Shown here in pieces: positions 25,560 to 34,413 of a stretch of 64,000 bases of DNA. This DNA comes from GCA-003244245 sp052390115 (GTDB lineage: Bacteria > Actinomycetota > Actinomycetes > Mycobacteriales > Pseudonocardiaceae). The notes under the pieces were generated by a model. It was not told where the DNA came from, did no database searches, and worked only from the letters and a program-made list of their open reading frames with translations. Within the stretch, counting starts at the first letter, position 1. Every line of letters begins with the position of its first letter. Location: the NCBI GenBank assembly GCA_052390115.1, contig JBQTHE010000007.1, forward strand, positions 55,122-119,121. Direction: 5' to 3'. Made by a program: the position numbers and the translations under genes.

Positions 25560-25663
25560 GGTCTACCCCCCGCTACCGTGCTGGTCGGGGCCCGTTACCT
25601 GGGGGGTCTACCGGGGTAGCGGTCTCCCGCTACCGGCCCGGTGTCAGCGGGTGCGGGTAGCGG
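25560..25663. repeat. Repeat cluster after the translocase gene, candidate transfer locus
   Basis: The octamer GGTAGCGG or its complement CCGCTACC occurs at 25570-25577, 25615-25622, 25627-25634 and 25656-25663, with a near copy CGTAGCGG at 25714 inside the gene end. GGTCTACC occurs at 25560 and 25605. The second and third octamers form an inverted pair. In Streptomyces plasmids the TraB recognition site (clt) is a set of short repeats near traB; this cluster sits right after the stop of the TraB-like gene. No gene is visible in 25461-25698. Confidence 0.5.
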
Positions 25664-25698
25664 GGTCGGTAGTGGGCTGTCAGTGCAGCCTTGCCCCT

Positions 25699-27792
25699 CT
25701 ACCTGTCACTTTCCGTAGCGGTTTGGGAGATGATGGGGTGGGGCAGGGTGGCCCCGGCGGGCACGGCGGCTTCGAGGTCAGCGCGCCGGTATCCGGCGAG
25801 GTTGACCCCATCGACCTTGACTTGCCGTCCGCTGCGAGTGACGCCTGCGTGTTCGAGTGCCTCGGCGAGGCGTTCGGGGGTGAACTCGGCGTAGGTGTCC
25901 TCGTCCATGTTGGTCAGCCGGGCGAGCAGGGTGGTGGTGTGCATGCGCTCGACACCGTGCATGGCGTAGAGGACGTCGGCGAGCACGGGTGGGATCTGGA
26001 TCCCGGCGGCTTCGGCTACCGCGACGGCGTCGGTGGCGGCGTCCCCGCTGAGCGTCCCCGCCGTCACCCGCAAGGCCCGGCCGTGGGCGCAGAGCTTGCT
26101 GAAAGCAGGCAGGTCGAGGTAGTCGCAGCGGACAATCTCGAACGATCCGGGCCCGATGACCAGGACCCCAACACCTTTGTGGGCTTCGGACAGGATGGAG
26201 GCATCCGCGCCTTGAGCGGCCTTGCCCTTGCCCAGCACCATGTCGGAAGAGGTGCGGTCGACAACCTGGGTGCAGTACCTATAGCTGATGATCTCCCGCA
26301 ATTTCGCCGGGACGCTCTCGGCGTCGGGGCGCTGGGATGCGGCGTTGAGGATGAACCCGGCCGCGGGGCCCCGCCGGGCCAGCCGGGTGAGTTTCTCCAC
26401 GGCCTCCTCCCGGAGCGCGGCGGGCATAGCGGAGAGGTATTCCTGCAGTTCGTCGATGGTGATGAAGATGACGGGAAGGTCATAGCGGCGGCTGATCTCC
26501 GGAGTGAGCTTGCCTTCGGGACAGATCGAGACCGGCAGGGTGCCGAGCACGGTGAACCGGCGGCCCATCTCGGTAATCAGTTCCTCAAGCATGGCCAGGA
26601 ACGCGGTGATGGCCTCGTCTTCGGCACCGATGACCAGCCGATGCGCGACACCGCGCATCGGGCGCCAGTCCGCGCCGCCCTTGCCATCGGCCACGTAGTG
26701 GCGCACATAGGGATCAAGTACCCCAGCGGCGGAGGGCAGCCGCTGGGCGAAGGTCTTACCCCGCCGGGGCAGCCCGCCAAAGAACATCGACTGCCAGATC
26801 AACGTGAGCATGATCCGCCGTCCGCGGGCGTCCCGGCCGAAGGGAATGGGCTCCCACACGCTGGACTGTTCCAGTGTGGTCAGGGGTGAGGGGTTGGGTT
26901 CGCCGAGGTAGGGGTCGTCATCGGCGACCCACACTGTGAGGCGACCGGCGTGGCCTCCGGCGGCGGCCCGGACCCGGGACATCAGGACCTGGATCTCATC
27001 CACACCGAGCTCGGCGGCCACGGTGTCGCGTTTGGCGATGGCGTCGGCGGCGGTCTTGCCGCCCCCGCGTGGCAGGTCGAGGGTGATTGCCCATCCGTTG
27101 CCGTCCCGCAACGGTGGGGTGACCAGTTGCGGGACGGCGTCGGCCTTGACCAGCCCGGCCGCGCGCAGGGCGTTGGTGAGCATGTCCGCGGACAGGTCTA
27201 GCTGGACCGGCAGCACCGGACCCGGCGGCAGCAGCGGGGTGGTGCGGGGGCGTCCCAGCCACAGCGCGCCGAGCGCGGCCCCGGCCGCGACCCACCCGAG
27301 GAACACCCTGCCCCAGGTGAGGAACCCGGCCACCCCGGTGGTCCCGGCGGACAGGGTCAGCCAGGCGGTGGTCCTGATCCGGGTCTGGGCCAGTGTGCGG
27401 CGTTCGGTGATCAGCTCGCGGACCAAATCCCACCGCTTGGCCTCCCGGGCGGCGGTGATCAGTGGCCGGTACTCCCCGCGCATGGTCACCCACCGCAGCC
27501 CAGCGGTGATGGCCCGGGCGGTGCCACGCAGGGTCCACCAGCACAGCGCCAACCCGTAGCCGGGGACCCGCACGGCGTGGAAGCCCAGGATCCGGGCGGT
27601 GTAGCGCAAGGCCCACCGCAGCGTGGCTCGCGCAGTGGCGGGTGAGCCCAACCACGGCGGCAATACCGCCGGTAGCGGGCGCTTGCTGTAGTCATGATCG
27701 CCCAGGAGTTCTCCGTCCAGCACCTCGGGCGCCGGATCCAGCTCAGCCCCTGCGGTGGGCGCGGCGGGGTCGTGCACGTGTGGGGTGCTCAT
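25699..27792 (-). CDS. FtsK/TraB-like DNA translocase
   Basis: The 697-residue product starts MSTPHVHDPA at ATG 27792. Hydrophobic segments near residues 140-180 anchor it in the membrane. The motor domain has Walker A GLPRRGKT (340-347) and Walker B VIFITIDE (441-448), then RRGPAAGFILNAASQRPDA and a C-terminal winged-helix-like part (TLLARLTNMDEDTYAEFTPE). This is the TraB/TraSA type of actinomycete conjugation, in which one FtsK-like protein pumps double-stranded DNA between mycelial cells. It overlaps the upstream gene by 4 bp, so the operon 28459-25699 is coupled. Confidence 0.9.
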   Translation of the reverse strand: MSTPHVHDPAAPTAGAELDPAPEVLDGELLGDHDYSKRPLPAVLPPWLGSPATARATLRWALRYTARILGFHAVRVPGYGLALCWWTLRGTARAITAGLRWVTMRGEYRPLITAAREAKRWDLVRELITERRTLAQTRIRTTAWLTLSAGTTGVAGFLTWGRVFLGWVAAGAALGALWLGRPRTTPLLPPGPVLPVQLDLSADMLTNALRAAGLVKADAVPQLVTPPLRDGNGWAITLDLPRGGGKTAADAIAKRDTVAAELGVDEIQVLMSRVRAAAGGHAGRLTVWVADDDPYLGEPNPSPLTTLEQSSVWEPIPFGRDARGRRIMLTLIWQSMFFGGLPRRGKTFAQRLPSAAGVLDPYVRHYVADGKGGADWRPMRGVAHRLVIGAEDEAITAFLAMLEELITEMGRRFTVLGTLPVSICPEGKLTPEISRRYDLPVIFITIDELQEYLSAMPAALREEAVEKLTRLARRGPAAGFILNAASQRPDAESVPAKLREIISYRYCTQVVDRTSSDMVLGKGKAAQGADASILSEAHKGVGVLVIGPGSFEIVRCDYLDLPAFSKLCAHGRALRVTAGTLSGDAATDAVAVAEAAGIQIPPVLADVLYAMHGVERMHTTTLLARLTNMDEDTYAEFTPERLAEALEHAGVTRSGRQVKVDGVNLAGYRRADLEAAVPAGATLPHPIISQTATESDR

Positions 27793-28124
27793 CGCCCGCT
27801 CCGGTGGTGTGTGGATTGGTGCAGGAGTTCGGTGACCGAGAACATGCGGGCGATCGCACTGCCCGCGAACAGCGCAGGCACCCCCAATGCGACTGCCCAG
27901 GCGCGCGGATCGGTGGTGAAGGAGACCACCGCCCACTGCACCCCCACGATCACCACAGATGTGCCCAGGGCCCGGGCCAGGTTGCCGCCCATCCGCGTGA
28001 CCTGCTGCGTCTGGCGTGCTACCCGGTAGGCACTGCGCGCGCCGCTGCGAAACGCGGCGATCACCCCGAGACCGGCGAGCACGGCCGTCCCGACCAGCAG
28101 GAGGTTGACCTGTGCGGGGTTCAT
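27789..28124 (-). CDS. Small membrane protein of the transfer operon
   Basis: The 111-residue product has three hydrophobic segments (NLLLVGTAVLAGLGVIAAF near 8-26, ARALGTSVVIVGVQWAVVSF near 50-69, AWAVALGVPALFAGSAIARM near 74-93). It overlaps the translocase start by 4 bp and the upstream gene by 4 bp. It resembles in layout the small Spd/Tra membrane proteins that accompany TraB, but I cannot name the family. Confidence 0.75.
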   Translation of the reverse strand: MNPAQVNLLLVGTAVLAGLGVIAAFRSGARSAYRVARQTQQVTRMGGNLARALGTSVVIVGVQWAVVSFTTDPRAWAVALGVPALFAGSAIARMFSVTELLHQSTHHRSGR

Positions 28125-28459
28125 CGGGGCTCACCGCCATCGCAGCGGTCCTGGCCGGCCGGGCGGGATTCGTGCCGGCAACAGCGCCGGCAGTGCCGGT
28201 ACTCGCTGGGCCCCGGCTGGCCGTTGGTGGTGACCGGGCGACGCCAAATGCTGAACTGGTGGCCCTCGGCGTCGCAGATCAGGACCGGGGCGCACGCGCA
28301 GCACAGCAACCCCCGACCCGGACCCCCTCGCCATCCTTGGGCGGCGGCCGCCTGCCGGGCGGCGATCTCCGTGCGGAAATGCGCCTCGACCAGGGGACTG
28401 CCCACGGCATCCCCACACTGATCACAGTGGACACTCACACACCTGTGGACCTGCAACAT
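28121..28459 (-). CDS. Small Cys-rich (zinc-ribbon-like) protein of the transfer operon
   Basis: The 112-residue product has paired cysteines CDQC (13-16), CCAC near 53, and CRRCC near 90, the pattern of one or two small zinc ribbons. Its ATG at 28459 follows GAGGAG. It is the first gene of the minus-strand transfer operon and overlaps the next by 4 bp. Function unknown. Confidence 0.7.
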   Translation of the reverse strand: MLQVHRCVSVHCDQCGDAVGSPLVEAHFRTEIAARQAAAAQGWRGGPGRGLLCCACAPVLICDAEGHQFSIWRRPVTTNGQPGPSEYRHCRRCCRHESRPAGQDRCDGGEPR

Positions 28460-28482
28460 GTCGAGCTCCTCAAGAACTTAAT

Positions 28483-28517
28483 GGATGATTTAATGACATC
28501 TATTCGGATGATTTAAT
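28483..28517. promoter_or_regulatory. Repeated AT-rich operator candidate
   Basis: GGATGATTTAAT occurs at 28483-28494 and 28506-28517, 23 bp apart, in the only AT-rich part of the gap between the divergent transfer operon and an XRE-type gene. The flanks TTAATGGAT and ATCCATT add dyad symmetry. A repressor from 28616 or 29179 is the likely ligand. Confidence 0.55.
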
Positions 28518-28615
28518 CCATTGGGACGTAGGGGTGTTCCCTTGCTCGGATACATCCGTCAAGCCGCGTAAGCCCGCGCTACTCTTCGGCGCCAAGGTGG
28601 AGCGCGGAGGAATAC

Positions 28616-29044
28616 GTGGTGGAGGACTGGGCGGCCGTCGCGGAGGCGATCAGCCGGCGCGCAACAGAGCTCGGCATCAATCAGCGTGAGCTGATTGAGC
28701 GTTCGCAGGTCTCGAAAGCGACGGTCGGCGAGCTTTACCACAACTCCGCGCAGCGCCGGCGCAGTGCCCGCACGTTGGAAGCGCTGTCTGTGGCGCTGGA
28801 GTGGCACCCGCGGCATCTCGTTGCGGTCCTGACGGGTCACCGTGCCCCGGAGCTGGGCGAACCGGTGAGCCGTTCGGACGACGACGTCCCGGGAAGGCTG
28901 GCCGCGATTGAATACCGCCTTGCGCAGATAGAGACACAGCTGAGCGCCATTGATCAGTTGAGCGACCGACTCGAACAGATCAACGCCAACGTCGAAACGG
29001 TGATCAGGTTCGTTGACTCGGACCCAAACAGCGTCAGGGGTTGA
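28616..29044 (+). CDS. XRE-type DNA-binding regulator with coiled coil
   Basis: The 142-residue product starts at GTG 28616 after GGAGG. The N-terminal helix-turn-helix (AISRRATELGINQRELIERS, VSKATVGELYHNSAQ, RSARTLEALSVALEW) is followed by a C-terminal heptad region (RLAAIEYRLAQIETQLSAID, LSDRLEQINANVETVI). It is divergent from the transfer operon and is the natural candidate for its repressor, in the manner of KorA-type regulators. Confidence 0.8.
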   Translation: MVEDWAAVAEAISRRATELGINQRELIERSQVSKATVGELYHNSAQRRRSARTLEALSVALEWHPRHLVAVLTGHRAPELGEPVSRSDDDVPGRLAAIEYRLAQIETQLSAIDQLSDRLEQINANVETVIRFVDSDPNSVRG

Positions 29045-29178
29045 GGGTTTCCGGTGACTGCTTTTCATGCCGACAAGTCAATACCGAATCGGCCGCACCA
29101 ACCATGTACCGACGATGCATCACCAATGCGCTTCCAGTGTATTTGCAGTGCACGTCATGGCTTTCGGAGTTGTTTGTG

Positions 29179-30792
29179 ATGGATTCGGTACAGCTATGGA
29201 CAGGTCGCACCGCGTGTGCGCTGCAAGCCGCGCTGCGGATGACCAATGAGTCGTTTGCCGCGCATCTGGGCACCGCAGTGCGGACGGTCGCAACCTGGCA
29301 CCAGAAGCCCGACCGTGTACCGAGTGCTGAGATACAGCAAGCGTTGGATACCACCTTGGAACGCGCCGGAGAGGGGGCCAAAGCGCGGTTCACCAGCAAT
29401 GCCGCCGTCACAGATGCCGGACCGGAGCCACCAAGCTCACCGGTGGACAGTTCATCTCACCCCGCTGACGACGAGACCGCGACAGCGGGAGACGACGCGA
29501 CCGCCACCGTCTCGCCTACGATCATCGGGGGAACGGCGCAGGACACCGCGGACGGGAGTTTCATGGGCTGGTTGCAGGTGGCGCACGCCGCGTCGGCGCC
29601 GCCGGATGGTTCGGACGTGGGCCAGATCATCCGCTGGTATCGCCTGCGCGAGGGGTTGACACAGCAGGACATGGCTGCCTGGCTCAACACCACGCAGTCG
29701 CGGCTGTCCAAGCTGGAGAAAGGCACCCAGGTTCTGCGAGACGTCACCGAGCTGCGTCACCTCGCCAGGAAGGTCGGCGTCCCGCCAGAGCGGTTTGGCG
29801 TTCTGCCGGACCGCTCGGCCGACGCGCACCCGTTCGCCTCGCACATCAGCGACCGGCCGGGCCCGATCCGGGACAGCCAGGAACGCTGGCGGGACATCCG
29901 GCGCCAGCTCAACGCCAACCGTGCGGTGCTGGGGGATCTGGCCGCCGAGCTGTATCCCGCGCAGCAGCGCATCCCGGGTACCACAGTCCTCACCTCGGCG
30001 AGCTGGATGCCAGACGGTCCGGTAGACCTGGCTGACATCGAGCTGGCGTGGCGCGCCGACGCACCGACGCCGCAGCGGGGAGGTAAGTCGTCCCATTCAG
30101 CGGGCGTGCGGCCTCTGATGGCCAGCGGTGAGCGTTATGACCGCTATTCACGCGCGCTGCGAGACCTCGCCCGGCCCAGGCTGCTCGACAATCGCGTCAG
30201 CTATCGACTGCTGGACGTGGAATGGACCGGTTCCCGGGGAGTGCTGGGGTTCAACTACACGAGTTACTTCGACGTTCTCGACGTCGGTGAAGCATTAGGA
30301 CACGAGTTCGCGCAAGCCTGGCTCGCGGCGGGTCGAAAGCGCCCGAATTTCCCGGAGCTGCCGTTCCGTCGGAGTATCGTCGACCCGTTCGACCTGGCCA
30401 CGCGGCCGATGCTGCCCAGTATCAATACGTTGACCATCCGGCGTGACCCCATCGAAGGTCACCGCATGTACCTGCATCACCGGGATGCCCAGTCGGTGGC
30501 CGCCGCCGGCGGTATGTACCACGTGGCACCCGCGGGTGTTTTCCAGCCCGCGGCCCTCGCACCGGCACATCGAGCGCGTGACCGGCGACGCGCTCACCGT
30601 CTTACACACCGTCGTATCCGACTGGGCGCCCACCTGATCCCCGCCCGGTCGCCGACTCGGGTCATGCCGGCCCGTCTACCTGGCCAGGCTCGCTATCTCG
30701 CCACCATTGAGTGCGTTCGTGGGCGGGTGCGCGGTGTCGTCCGCGCCTGGGCGAGGGCAGTAGGCGTAGCTGGCCGATCAGCGTGGGGGTGA
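29179..30792 (+). CDS. Two-HTH regulator of the element, 3' end frameshifted
   Basis: The protein has an N-terminal HTH for plasmid-type regulators (residues 10-45), an acidic linker, and an XRE HTH at 148-185 (IIRWYRLREGLTQQDMAAWL). A long domain follows with YRLLDVEWTGSRGVLGFNYTS, PSINTLTIRRDP and GGMYHVAPAGVFQPA, a pattern seen in regulators of Streptomyces elements. After codon about 453 (near 30540) this frame becomes Arg/His-rich and non-coding in look. The next frame has good codon use, reading HIERVTGDALTVLHTVVSDW and ending at 30637. A one-base loss near 30540 is likely, so the true product would be about 486 residues. The start ATG 29179 follows GGAG. Confidence 0.7.
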   Translation: MDSVQLWTGRTACALQAALRMTNESFAAHLGTAVRTVATWHQKPDRVPSAEIQQALDTTLERAGEGAKARFTSNAAVTDAGPEPPSSPVDSSSHPADDETATAGDDATATVSPTIIGGTAQDTADGSFMGWLQVAHAASAPPDGSDVGQIIRWYRLREGLTQQDMAAWLNTTQSRLSKLEKGTQVLRDVTELRHLARKVGVPPERFGVLPDRSADAHPFASHISDRPGPIRDSQERWRDIRRQLNANRAVLGDLAAELYPAQQRIPGTTVLTSASWMPDGPVDLADIELAWRADAPTPQRGGKSSHSAGVRPLMASGERYDRYSRALRDLARPRLLDNRVSYRLLDVEWTGSRGVLGFNYTSYFDVLDVGEALGHEFAQAWLAAGRKRPNFPELPFRRSIVDPFDLATRPMLPSINTLTIRRDPIEGHRMYLHHRDAQSVAAAGGMYHVAPAGVFQPAALAPAHRARDRRRAHRLTHRRIRLGAHLIPARSPTRVMPARLPGQARYLATIECVRGRVRGVVRAWARAVGVAGRSAWG

Positions 30793-31227
30793 GCAGAGGG
30801 CGGGCGGCTTCGCGGGCGGGTGCTCATCGGCGTAATGACCCAGCGTTGAGCGACGCCGACGCCGGGTTTGATCAGGCCGCGTAGCACGCTGGGGGTGCTT
30901 AGCTCCCGCTCGCGGGTCTCCAGCGTGGTGATCTCGGCGAGCAAGGGAGTCGATCCGCGCAACGCCTGTGGGCAACGCGGTCGCCCCAGGGGTTCGGCCC
31001 GGACCAGCGTGGCGACGCTGACCGTTCCCGCCGCCACGCGCGAGGTGGGGTCGTTCTTGACGCTGTGGACAGATCTTGATCCGATTTTCCTTCGGATACC
31101 CCGCAAGGCCCGGGACCCGTCCCACCAGCTGACCCGGTGGGGACTCACCACTTGCGTCGTGGGCCGAGATGTGTAAAACCACTAGAACACGCGGCGACTG
31201 ACCTGCATCATCCCAGCTCACACAGCG
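30793..31227. other. Right end of element, no intact gene
   Basis: No gene can be supported over these 435 bp. A minus-strand stretch (about 31060-30860) reads TPLLAEITTLETRERELSTP and LIKPGVGVAQRW, which weakly recalls the middle of IS110-type transposases, but it is short and frame-broken. The element end follows at 31228. Confidence 0.4.
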
Positions 31228-31250
31228 GTGTACGAAAAGCGCTTGACTTC
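31228..31250. other. attR of the integrated element
   Basis: The element arm GTGTACGAAAAG (31228-31239) is followed by the shared core CG (31240-31241) and the host arm CTTGACTTC. In the minus-strand frame the host arm encodes GEVK of the HNH protein, which continues as RLTDL at attL. Confidence 0.85.
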
Positions 31251-32360
31251 GCCGTGGAGCAGGTACCCCTGGGTGTCGACGATCGCGATACGCCATTCGG
31301 CGTCGTGCTGGGCGGCAACCAGGTCCCGCGCGGTCGCGGCGGGGATGGGTCCCCAGCCGGGCAGCTCGGCGGGGTGCTCGTCGAGTCCCAGCAGGGTGGA
31401 CAGCCTCACCCGCACCTCGATGCCGTGCCTCACCGGGTGACCTGTCCCGGTCTCATCGGGACACGGTGCGTGGCCCGTGCTGGGTGGCTGGGCGCGCTCG
31501 GGCCGCTCGGCTGGCACCGGCCTCTGGACCGGCACGGGGTGCTCGGCCGGCGCAGACTGCTCGGGCGCTTCGCGCTTTCGGATGTCACGGGCACGCTGGC
31601 CCTGGCCGTGTTGCGGGCTGGGCTGGGTTTCGGGGTCAGCATCGGCGGGGGCGATAGGACCCAGGCGCAGCATGGTGGCCAGGATCTGCTCACGGGTCAG
31701 CCCGTCGAGGGTGCCATCGAGCAGCCGCAGGAACAGGTCGGCGCGGGTCTGGTTGATGGTGGCCGGGTACCCGGCTGCCCGCAGGTCGTCGGCCAGTGCC
31801 TCCAGGCGCGCCGCGGCGGCCGCGGCCTCAGCGGCGGGCAACCCGGATCCGGACAGCACGGCGGTGCCGGTGTGATCGAGATAACCATGCACCGCGCGCT
31901 CGCGCACGGCTTGCTGGTAGCTGCGGCGGGTGTAATCGGGATCGATGGCCTGCACCTCACGCAGCAACCGCGCGGCCAGCTGCCCAGTGGTCCAGCCCGG
32001 GGCCACCGGGACCAGGCGGGCACAGATCCGGTCAGCCTGAGCGGGCGTGACGTCGGCCAGGTAGTCGGTGAACACCCGCGCCTTATGGTGATCCAGCTCG
32101 CCGGCCGCCAGCGCGGCGTGCACCCGGGGCAGCCGATCAACGAGCAGCTGGGCGCAGCCCAGCTCGTAGTCCGCCCGGCGAGCGGTGAACGTCAACGCCG
32201 CAGCGATCTCCGCGCTCTCCCACCCGCCCGTCGTGCGCCGGGCCACCTCGGCCATCACCGCCCAGCATCGGGCATAACCACGCGACACCTCGGCCCACGC
32301 AGCGCGCAACTCATCGACGATCTCCTCATCGGGGATCACCGAGCTCACCGCCGCCGTCAT
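31240..32360 (-). pseudogene. DUF222-HNH endonuclease, 5' half (split by the integrated element)
   Basis: The frame from ATG 32360 is the DUF222 part: MTAAVSSVIPDEEIVDELRA, ELGCAQLLVDRLPRVHAALA, GELDHHKARVFTDYLADVTP, and RADLFLRLLDGTLDGL. A Pro/Glu linker and VRVRLSTLLGLDEHPAELPG, AEWRIAIVDTQGYLLHGEVK follow. The last residues (FSYTAV, stop at 31218) are encoded by the element end. The HNH half is at 18976-19632. DUF222-HNH proteins are abundant in actinobacteria and are frequent sites of such insertions; their role is not settled. Confidence 0.9.
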
Positions 32361-32757
32361 GGATCGACCATACGTTCGACCCCTGACAGAAACCGGCCAC
32401 TCCGATAACCACCAACCCGGGTTCACCCGGCAGGGCGAGCGCGGGCAACCTGGGGGTCTCATCGATCAGAATCACGTAGCTGGTCGCTGCGCCTCCTCGA
32501 CAGACCTGCCTGTTTCAGGATGCTCCTCTCCAACTCCAGGTACCACTCCGCGCGATCTCCGCAGTGCCGGTACCGATGTCGGCAACCCGCAGCGCCGGCG
32601 ATCTGTCCCGGTGCGGGTGGCCGATCAGGCCTGCGAGGGCGTCGACCCAGGCGCGCTGGTAGTCCGGGTGGCCGCGGGCGAGGTCTCTCCAGCGGGTGGC
32701 GGCGGTCGGCGTTCGCGCTCCACCGGGGCGGCGATCTGTGCGGTGGTCGGCGCCGTA

Positions 32758-32902
32758 CTCATCGGCCGAGCCGGTCGTGACGTTGCGCCGCGACAAGTCG
32801 GGCGAAGGTGCCGCCGGCCCCCACCAGCTCGTCGTAGCGACCGGCCTCCGCGACCCGCCCGCCTTCGAGTGTCAGGATCAGGTCGGCGCTGCTCACCGTG
32901 GC
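32758..32902 (-). pseudogene. 3' end of ABC exporter gene
   Basis: The minus strand reads TVSSADLILTLEGGRVAEAG, then RYDELVGAGGTFARLVAAQR and a stop at 32758. This is the end of a type I ABC exporter (HRLSTVxxAD...LExGRVxExGxHxEL). No other part of the gene is present. Minus-strand bases 32515-32740 hold a short open stretch with RVADIGTGTAEIA, which I cannot place. Confidence 0.75.
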
Positions 32903-33125
32903 GGACGTGGTCCTGCTCGGCCGCTCCCCCCTGCGCTCAGCGTTCCAGTCCTACACGGCCGCGGATCACCAGGCCGCCGCGGCGGCGCTGCGCAGGGGCG
33001 GCGTACACAGTTCGGCGAGTGACTCCGACGGCATCTCGATTGGGCAGCCGGGCCGTCACCCCAGTGATCCTCAGCGCGTTTTCATCTACGGAAGTGCAGT
33101 CACCCGGCGACGAAGGGACGATGGG

Positions 33126-34409
33126 ATGCGGCGGGCGCTCGCTCTCCCGGCGGTGGTACTGGCGGGAGCGCTCGCCCTGGCCGGCTGCTCGACCATGGTT
33201 GAGTCAAATGGGACGCAGCAACTGGGTGCAGCGCCTGGCCAAGCCGGGGGCCTCACTACTGGGGTGGGCGTCACTCACGCCGAGATCGCCCTCGGTGCGC
33301 TGACCGACCATTCCGGCCCGTTCTCAGAACTCGGCCTCGGTGTCGTCGCGGGCCACCAGATCTGGATCGACGAGGCCAACGCTGCGGGCGGGGTCTGCGG
33401 GCGAAAGATCAAGCTGACGGTCCGCGACCACGGGTACGACGCGGGCAAAGCGAAGATCCAGTACACCGCACTGGAACCGACCGTGTTGGGCTTCATGCAG
33501 ATCCTCGGATCCCCGGTCAACGCCGCACTGAGCCGGAATCTGGTCCACAACGAGACCACCGCAATGGCGCTGTCGCAGTCCTCGGAGCTCCTGAGCAACC
33601 CGTACGTGATCATCCCAGGCACCACCTACGACGTCGAGATGATCAATGGGCTTTCCTACCTGATGGGGCAGGGCAAGATCCGCGACGGCGACACCATCGG
33701 CCACATCTGGGTCGACGGTGAGTACGGCGCCAACGGTCTGCGCGGTACCCGGTATTTCGCCGAGAAGCACAACCTCACCGTGCGCGACGCCAAGGTCGCC
33801 GCAACCGACTCGGATCTGCGTAACGTCATGACCGGTTTCGCCGGGGACCCCAGGGTGACGGCGATCGCGCTGTCGACCACGCCCGCGCAGACCGCGTCCG
33901 CGGCCGAAGCCAACCTGCAGCTGGGGCTCAACGTGCCGATGGTCGGCAACAATCCGGTGTTCGCGCCGCAACTGCTGGACGGCCCGGCCGCAGGTGCGCT
34001 AGGCAATCTCAGCGTGGTGGCCAGCTCGGTGCCGTTCTCTTCTGAAGTGCCCCAGGCGCAGCAGGTCGCCCAGTCCTTCCAGCAGGGTGGCTTCGAAGGG
34101 TTACCCAACAGCGGAGTGCCCTACGGCTACGCCATCGGCGAGATCTGGGGCCAGTTGCTGCAGCGGGCCTGCAACAACGGCGACATCACCCGGCCCGGAA
34201 TCCTGGAGGCGCAGCGCCAGATCGCCGACATCACCACCGACGGTCTGATCGCCGACCTGAACCTCGCCAAGCCGGGCGCCCCGGCCGCCCGCGAGGTCTA
34301 CGTCGGCGTTCCCGACGCCGCCGTGCCGGGCGGGATCCGGCAGGTGACGCCGCTGTTCGTCGCGCCGGAGGCGAGCAGCTACGCCGCCCCGCACCAAAGC
34401 GGCGACTGA
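33126..34409 (+). CDS. Lipoprotein substrate-binding protein, branched-chain amino acid ABC type
   Basis: The 427-residue product starts MRRALALPAVVLAGALALAG with Cys21, a standard lipobox (LAGC). The mature part is a Peripla_BP_6 fold: EIALGALTDHSGPFSELGLG, HQIWIDEANAAGGVCGRKIK, YDAGKAKIQYTALEPTVLGF and GHIWVDGEYGANGLRGTRYF. Such proteins feed amino acids or similar small molecules to Liv-type permeases, but no permease or ATPase is nearby, so it may serve a distant system. ATG 33126 follows AAGGGA. Confidence 0.9.
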   Translation: MRRALALPAVVLAGALALAGCSTMVESNGTQQLGAAPGQAGGLTTGVGVTHAEIALGALTDHSGPFSELGLGVVAGHQIWIDEANAAGGVCGRKIKLTVRDHGYDAGKAKIQYTALEPTVLGFMQILGSPVNAALSRNLVHNETTAMALSQSSELLSNPYVIIPGTTYDVEMINGLSYLMGQGKIRDGDTIGHIWVDGEYGANGLRGTRYFAEKHNLTVRDAKVAATDSDLRNVMTGFAGDPRVTAIALSTTPAQTASAAEANLQLGLNVPMVGNNPVFAPQLLDGPAAGALGNLSVVASSVPFSSEVPQAQQVAQSFQQGGFEGLPNSGVPYGYAIGEIWGQLLQRACNNGDITRPGILEAQRQIADITTDGLIADLNLAKPGAPAAREVYVGVPDAAVPGGIRQVTPLFVAPEASSYAAPHQSGD

Positions 34410-34413
34410 TCGG

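Larger units (their letters stand above)
19633..31239. mobile_element. Integrated conjugative/mobilizable element with serine recombinase (about 11.6 kb)
   Basis: The element lies inside a DUF222-HNH gene. The serine recombinase gene is at the left end. An FtsK/TraB-like DNA translocase, two small downstream partners, two XRE-type regulators and a cargo block fill the rest. The ends are GTGTACGAAAA (31228-31238) and TTTTCGTACAC (19634-19644), which would form a near-perfect dyad around CG in the circular form. Circularisation leaves a host site that restores the HNH frame. No replication initiator (RepSA or Rep_3 type) and no relaxase were found, so transfer, if any, would be by TraB-like double-stranded DNA translocation. 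The right end is decayed. Confidence 0.85.

Noticed and set aside
30793..31227. IS110-type transposase relic at the right end of the element
   Set aside because: Only a weak run of residues in one frame; not enough to name the family, so it is listed as undefined.
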